From the NCBI GenBank assembly GCA_947166955.1, contig CAMVGI010000061.1, forward strand, positions 1 to 7,327: a stretch of DNA of 7,327 nt. The letters are read 5' to 3'. This document shows positions 4,930 through 7,327 of this stretch, one piece after another. The position numbers were made by a program, and so were the translations under genes. The notes under the pieces were generated by a model, which was not told the DNA's origin, ran no database searches, and worked only from the letters and a program-made list of their open reading frames with translations. This DNA is from an uncultured Clostridia bacterium (GTDB lineage Bacteria; Bacillota_A; Clostridia; Oscillospirales; Oscillospiraceae). Each line of letters begins with the position of its first letter. The stretch's first letter is position 1.

Positions 4930-5234
4930 ACTACATGGCTAACCTAAACCGTTTCTACGATTCGCTGCTGGGCAACGAGCTTGCTATGGGACAGATCGTC
5001 CTATGGCAAGCCCTCATGCAGATAGCAAACCGTAAGATGTGGCCTGAGTGGTTTTCCGCTCCGACGAATCAGTTAAGGGTGTATACTAGGCTGTCGGAGT
5101 CCGGGGTCAGAGACGCGGCGGCGGAGCTTGCGCGGATGGGCCTCATCGAGATACGAGGCTCGCGAAAAGCAAAGGAATACCACTTGGTAGACCTTGCTCC
5201 GGGTGTTCAAAACCCTGTGCAAAACCCCGAATAA
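4926..5234 (+). CDS. Short winged-helix replication-initiator-like protein (DnaD-type N-terminus), probably truncated
   Basis: A 102-residue protein. NRFYDSLLGNELAMGQIVLW, NRKMWPEWFSAPTNQLRVYT and LSESGVRDAAAELARMGLIE, ending KEYHLVDL, form the N-terminal winged helix seen in DnaD/phage replication-initiation proteins of Gram-positive phages. Those are usually 200-300 residues with a C-terminal domain that contacts ssDNA or a helicase loader; here the frame stops at TAA 5232-5234 right after a GVQNPVQNPE tail. The sequence beyond still shows the same V-[QH]-N repeat out of frame, so the gene looks shortened by decay or by evolution into an origin. Start is the ATGA overlap at 4926; ATG 4935 (MANLNRFY) is the alternative and matches the usual family start. 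Confidence 0.75.
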   Translation: MNYMANLNRFYDSLLGNELAMGQIVLWQALMQIANRKMWPEWFSAPTNQLRVYTRLSESGVRDAAAELARMGLIEIRGSRKAKEYHLVDLAPGVQNPVQNPE

Positions 5235-5282
5235 ATGTTCATAACTATGTGCAAAGCCTGTTCATAACTACGTGCAAAACTA
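5205..5282. repeat. Degenerate 12-bp/23-bp direct repeats spanning the 3' end of the replication gene
   Basis: Three longer units start at 5205, 5237 and 5260. Each is a GTTCANAACYAY half followed by a GTGCAAARC half. In the coding frame the halves are 12 nt and encode V-Q-N-P; after the stop codon they continue as VHNY/VQN in shifted frames because some halves are 11 or 8 nt. This indicates an originally coding tetrapeptide repeat that lost frame. Confidence 0.8.
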
Positions 5283-5285
5283 TGG

Positions 5286-5384
5286 TACTGCGAAGTTACT
5301 GCGATTGTAGCGCGGTCGTTCCGCGAAGATTCCGCGATTCAAAAACGATTCCCAGGCGAAAACACAGCGAAAGTTCCGCGAAAA
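5286..5384. repeat. Nine phased 11-bp degenerate repeats, core GCGA
   Basis: Consecutive 11-bp units start at 5286, 5297, 5308, 5319, 5330, 5341, 5352, 5363 and 5374. Consensus is about TTCYGCGAWNN. Seven have GCGA at unit positions 5-8; the units at 5308 (GCGG) and 5341 (ACGA) differ by one base. The best copies are TTCCGCGAAGA, TTCCGCGATTC and TTCCGCGAAAA. A period of 11 is not a multiple of three and puts all cores on one face of the helix, so protein binding is more likely than coding. Confidence 0.8.
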
Positions 5385-5404
5385 AACGGCCTTTCTACAT
5401 ATTA

Positions 5405-5453
5405 ATAAGACATAAGACATAAGACATAAGACATAAGACATAAGACGTAAGAC
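5405..5453. repeat. Seven tandem 7-bp repeats, ATAAGAC
   Basis: Six perfect ATAAGAC copies at 5405-5446 are followed by GTAAGAC at 5447-5453. They lie between the 11-bp array and the A/T-only stretch. A 7-bp period is too short for CRISPR and not a coding period; it fits small iterons or slippage at an origin. Copy number is likely variable between relatives. Confidence 0.92.
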
Positions 5454-5475
5454 ATATATTATTTATTTATTATTA
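5454..5475. other. A/T-only stretch; candidate DNA unwinding element
   Basis: Twenty-two consecutive bases are A or T, rich in TTATT steps, in a region otherwise of balanced to high GC. It borders the 7-bp repeats on one side and a GC-rich block on the other. Easily melted DNA next to iterons is the expected opening site of an origin. Confidence 0.55.
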
Positions 5476-5515
5476 CGCGCTGGCGCGCGCGAGAAAAACA
5501 AAAACGGAGGATGCC

Positions 5516-5767
5516 ATGACAAACCTCGAGGTTATCCGGCAGATGACCGAGGAGGGGCTTATAAATCTTATATACAGCCTTACAGAGGGAGAGATAAAGT
5601 GGTGCAGGACATCAAAATGCAAGACGGCTGCGCTTGACGGCTTTTATGCAGAGGACTGCGACTGGTGCGTACACAAATGGCTTAACGCGGATGCCGAGGG
5701 GGCTAACGGGTTACTGGGCGACAGCGATAAGAAACGCCACTATTGGATGGAGGCGGAGAACGAATAG
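5516..5767 (+). CDS. Small Cys-containing phage protein of unknown function (83 aa)
   Basis: The protein begins MTNLEVIRQMTEEGLINLIY, a helix, and continues with WCRTSKCKTAALDG and DCDWCVHKWLNADAE. The four to five Cys (about 30, 35, 49, 52) followed by a K-W-L-N helix resemble short zinc-binding-like proteins that are common in Firmicutes prophages; their function is unknown to me. CGGAGG at 5505-5510 is five bases before ATG 5516, and ATG 5511 is out of frame. It is the first gene after the putative origin, and its TAG overlaps the GTG start of the RusA gene. Confidence 0.8.
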   Translation: MTNLEVIRQMTEEGLINLIYSLTEGEIKWCRTSKCKTAALDGFYAEDCDWCVHKWLNADAEGANGLLGDSDKKRHYWMEAENE

Positions 5768-6135
5768 TGAGACGCTTTGTAATACCGGGGAAACTGCCAA
5801 GCGAGAATGAATTTATCGCGGCTAACCGCGCCGACCCGCGCAAGGGCAATGCGTTTAAGCAGACGTATCAGCGAATGGTCTGGGCGTACATCAAACAGGC
5901 GCAGGTCACGCCGGTGACTAAGCGTGTGATAATCCGCTACGACTTTTACGAGCCAAATAAAAAGCGCGACCGCGGTAACATCTTCGCGTTTGCTTCAAAG
6001 GTCACCGAGGACGCGTTGCAGGACGCAGGAGTGCTGCCGAACGATAACCAGACGTGGCTCGGAGGCTACGACGTAAAGTTTGACGTGGATAGGGAGAATC
6101 CGCGAATCGAAGTTGAGTTGAGGGAGGAGACATAA
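5767..6135 (+). CDS. RusA-family Holliday junction resolvase, with Gly in place of the second signature Asp
   Basis: RusA-type enzymes are dimeric Mg-dependent nucleases that cut Holliday junctions; in phages they process recombination and replication branches. The 122-residue length is that of the family. Visible signature: N-terminal RRFVIPGKLPSENEF, then YEPNKKRDRGNIFAFASK, TEDALQDAGVLPNDNQTW and NPRIEVEL. Family members carry R-D-x-D-N; here it is R-D68-R-G70-N71 (codon GGT, one base from GAT). Asp93 and Asp82 remain. Loss of an acidic metal ligand could reduce or abolish cleavage. GTG 5767 is chosen because it overlaps the previous TAG and GGAG at 5755-5758 is well spaced; TTG 5743 would add eight residues inside the upstream gene. 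Confidence 0.88.
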   Translation: MRRFVIPGKLPSENEFIAANRADPRKGNAFKQTYQRMVWAYIKQAQVTPVTKRVIIRYDFYEPNKKRDRGNIFAFASKVTEDALQDAGVLPNDNQTWLGGYDVKFDVDRENPRIEVELREET

Positions 6136-6587
6136 TGAGTAAAGAACGACCGCCGCTGTTCAGCCGGGTGAAGTGTCGGGCATATTTACGCGAAAAAAAG
6201 GACGGCATCTACATCGAAGTGCGAGACAAGGACGGGAAGGTTATTTATCCGAACAGAGTAACCGAGCCGTTAAGCGCATATGCGGTGCGCTTTGACCCCC
6301 GGCTTGAAAAGCTGGAGATAATAGCAGATTTATCTAACTGGGACGGCGAAAGTGTAAAAAAAATATACAGAGAGCGCACCGAAGCGGATTTTACGGGCGT
6401 GGTTGTAGGGTATATACGAATTGACCGCAGCGGCTACATCGGAACGATTTGGGAAACGCCGCCATACGGGGGAGAATACGGACACCTATTCAAGGAAATA
6501 GACGACCGCCCCGAGGTTGCTGTTGTTTACTACCGCAATAACAAGAAACGATTTGTGCTGCTGGATGATATGGAGGTGGAGACATAA
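6135..6587 (+). CDS. Hypothetical phage protein (150 aa)
   Basis: Not recognised. The start ATG overlaps the RusA stop (TAATG) and AGGGAGGAG lies at 6121-6129. The protein alternates short strands and charged turns (YLREKKDGIYIEVRDKDGKV, RLEKLEIIADLSNWDGE, TGVVVGYIRIDRSGYIG, EVAVVYYRNNKKRFVLLDD), which predicts a soluble beta-rich fold. It has one Cys and no membrane helix or known catalytic motif. Being between a resolvase and a DNA-binding protein, it may belong to the DNA metabolism module, but nothing in the sequence shows this. It ends with the same GAGACATAATGAG junction as its predecessor. Confidence 0.75.
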   Translation: MSKERPPLFSRVKCRAYLREKKDGIYIEVRDKDGKVIYPNRVTEPLSAYAVRFDPRLEKLEIIADLSNWDGESVKKIYRERTEADFTGVVVGYIRIDRSGYIGTIWETPPYGGEYGHLFKEIDDRPEVAVVYYRNNKKRFVLLDDMEVET

Positions 6588-6979
6588 TGAGACGTGGCAC
6601 TCCGCATCGTCGCTGGACGGTGGCAGAGAGGGACTACTTGAATGAGTGGTACACCAAGCAGCCCGTCGCAATTACCGCCGAGCATCTCGGACGGTCGGAG
6701 GAGTCCGTGCGACAGCAAGCGTCGCAGATGGGACTTGACCGCAGCGGCGGAAGCTTTGACGCAGACAAAGTACGCGAACGCGGCTATCCCTGCGACAGTT
6801 GCGGAGACGAGGACGCAAAGAGCGGAAAGAAGACCTGCCGTTGTGCCGTTTGGCGGGCATGGTTTAAGGTGACGTGGGCAGACATCAGGTGGGCGCAGAA
6901 CAAAGGCAAGCGCATTGCCGGAGTATTTGATGGCGAGGCAATCTGGAAGGAGGAGGAGAAAAAAGAATGCGAGAATTAA
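6587..6979 (+). CDS. Myb/SANT-like helix-turn-helix protein with Cys cluster
   Basis: A 130-residue protein. RRWTVAERDYLNEWYTKQPV, IAITAEHLGRSEESVRQQAS and MGLDRSG match the Trp-spaced three-helix SANT/GcrA-like pattern 'W...E...L...Y...I...LGRS..SV...A..LGL' of many phage DNA-binding proteins (about residues 8-52). Cys69-x2-Cys72 and Cys84-x-Cys86 (YPCDSCGDE, KKTCRCAVW) suggest zinc binding in the middle, and the tail is helical and charged (KEEEKKECEN). Probable DNA-binding regulator; target unknown. The start overlaps the previous TAA (TAATG), GGAGGTGGA is at 6572-6580, and its last 13 bp overlap the methyltransferase gene. Confidence 0.75.
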   Translation: MRRGTPHRRWTVAERDYLNEWYTKQPVAITAEHLGRSEESVRQQASQMGLDRSGGSFDADKVRERGYPCDSCGDEDAKSGKKTCRCAVWRAWFKVTWADIRWAQNKGKRIAGVFDGEAIWKEEEKKECEN

Positions 6980-7327
6980 CTCTAGGTTCGTTATTCGATG
7001 GCAGCGGTGGCTTCCCACTTGCCGCCGCGCTTGAGGGCATACGCCCGGTGTGGGCATCGGAGGTCGAGCCGTATCCCATCGCGGTCACAAGGTCGCGTTT
7101 CCCCTACATGAAGCATTACGGGGATGTGAGCAAAATCAACGGGGCGGAAATCGAACCCGTTGACATTTTGACCTTCGGCTCACCATGCCAAGACTTATCC
7201 GTGGCGGGGAAACGCGCCGGGCTGAAGCATGAAGCCGCAGGAGACGAGGAAACAACCCGAAGCGGTCTGTTTCTAGAGGCAATAAGAATTATCAGAGAAA
7301 TGAGGGAAGCAACGCATAGAGTATATC
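6967..7327 (+). CDS. C5-cytosine DNA methyltransferase (Dcm/M.HhaI type), N-terminal 120 residues; 3' end outside window
   Basis: Transfers a methyl group from S-adenosylmethionine to C5 of cytosine in DNA. Motif I is LTLGSLFDGSGGFPLA (residues 4-19, SAM binding), motif II is ASEVEPYP (30-37), motif III is about HYGDVSKI, and motif IV is FGSPCQDLSVAGKRAGL with the catalytic Cys74. ATG 6967 follows GGAGGAGGAG (6949-6958), and the frame stays open to the window end. The later motifs VI, VIII-X and the target recognition domain lie outside, so the recognised sequence cannot be told. No partner restriction enzyme is visible; phage orphan methyltransferases typically protect against host restriction. 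Confidence 0.96.
   Translation, partial: MRELTLGSLFDGSGGFPLAAALEGIRPVWASEVEPYPIAVTRSRFPYMKHYGDVSKINGAEIEPVDILTFGSPCQDLSVAGKRAGLKHEAAGDEETTRSGLFLEAIRIIREMREATHRVY

Larger units (their letters stand above)
5235..5515. other. Non-coding repeat-rich region; putative replication origin
   Basis: This 281-bp stretch has no credible gene on either strand. In order it contains the tail of the 12/23-bp repeats, nine 11-bp GCGA units (5286-5384), seven 7-bp ATAAGAC units (5405-5453), an uninterrupted A/T stretch (5454-5475) and a GC-rich block (CGCGCTGGCGCGCGCGAG). Phased iterons next to an AT-only segment and directly after a replication-protein gene are the classical parts of an iteron-type origin. 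No match to the DnaA box (TTATCCACA) was seen. Function is inferred from layout only. Confidence 0.55.

Noticed and set aside
5405..5453. CRISPR array
   Set aside because: The repeats are 7 bp in direct contact with no spacers.
5743..5766. TTG start for the RusA gene
   Set aside because: It adds a Gly-rich stretch inside the preceding gene; GTG 5767 has a better spaced ribosome binding site and matches the family start.

Overview
The window looks like the left part of a temperate phage or prophage of a low-GC-type Gram-positive bacterium, most likely a gut Clostridia (Oscillospiraceae-like) host. The reasons are strong AGGAGG-type ribosome binding sites before almost every gene, tightly packed small genes with ATGA/TAATG/TAGTG junctions, a Sipho_Gp157 protein, a RusA resolvase and a DnaD-type replication-protein N-terminus in the usual Firmicutes siphophage order. 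The host assignment is inference from style and protein families, not from a marker gene.

Lysogeny module (1-1883). A tyrosine integrase reads leftward off the window edge (1-698, TTG start). An S24-family CI/LexA-like repressor also reads leftward (845-1444). The rightward early operon begins with a Cro-like XRE protein (1692-1883). The switch region 1445-1691 holds a near-consensus rightward promoter (TTGACA-17-TAAAAT), a leftward repressor promoter (TTGATT-17-CATAAT), two operator-like inverted repeats and a 15-bp hairpin in the long leader. Four 11-bp direct repeats lie in front of the integrase.

Early accessory genes (1886-3751). A winged-HTH/excisionase-like protein, a 61-aa hypothetical protein, a zinc-ribbon membrane protein, a tandem double-XRE regulator and two small proteins of unknown function form one rightward operon.

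Recombination and replication (3756-7327). Gp157, a putative Rad52/Sak-like annealing protein with a C-terminal zinc motif, and a very short replication-initiator-like winged-helix protein are followed by a 281-bp non-coding stretch. That stretch carries three consecutive repeat families (about 12 bp coding-like; nine phased 11-bp GCGA units; seven 7-bp ATAAGAC units) and a 22-bp stretch made only of A and T. This is the layout of an iteron origin and the most interesting part of the window. After it come a small Cys-containing protein, a RusA-type resolvase whose second signature aspartate is Gly, an unknown 150-aa protein, a Myb/SANT-like HTH protein with a Cys cluster, and the start of a C5-cytosine DNA methyltransferase cut by the window end.

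Together the genes describe a lysogeny switch feeding one long early transcript that makes regulators first and then the recombination/replication machinery. No tRNA, rRNA, CRISPR array or insertion sequence was seen.
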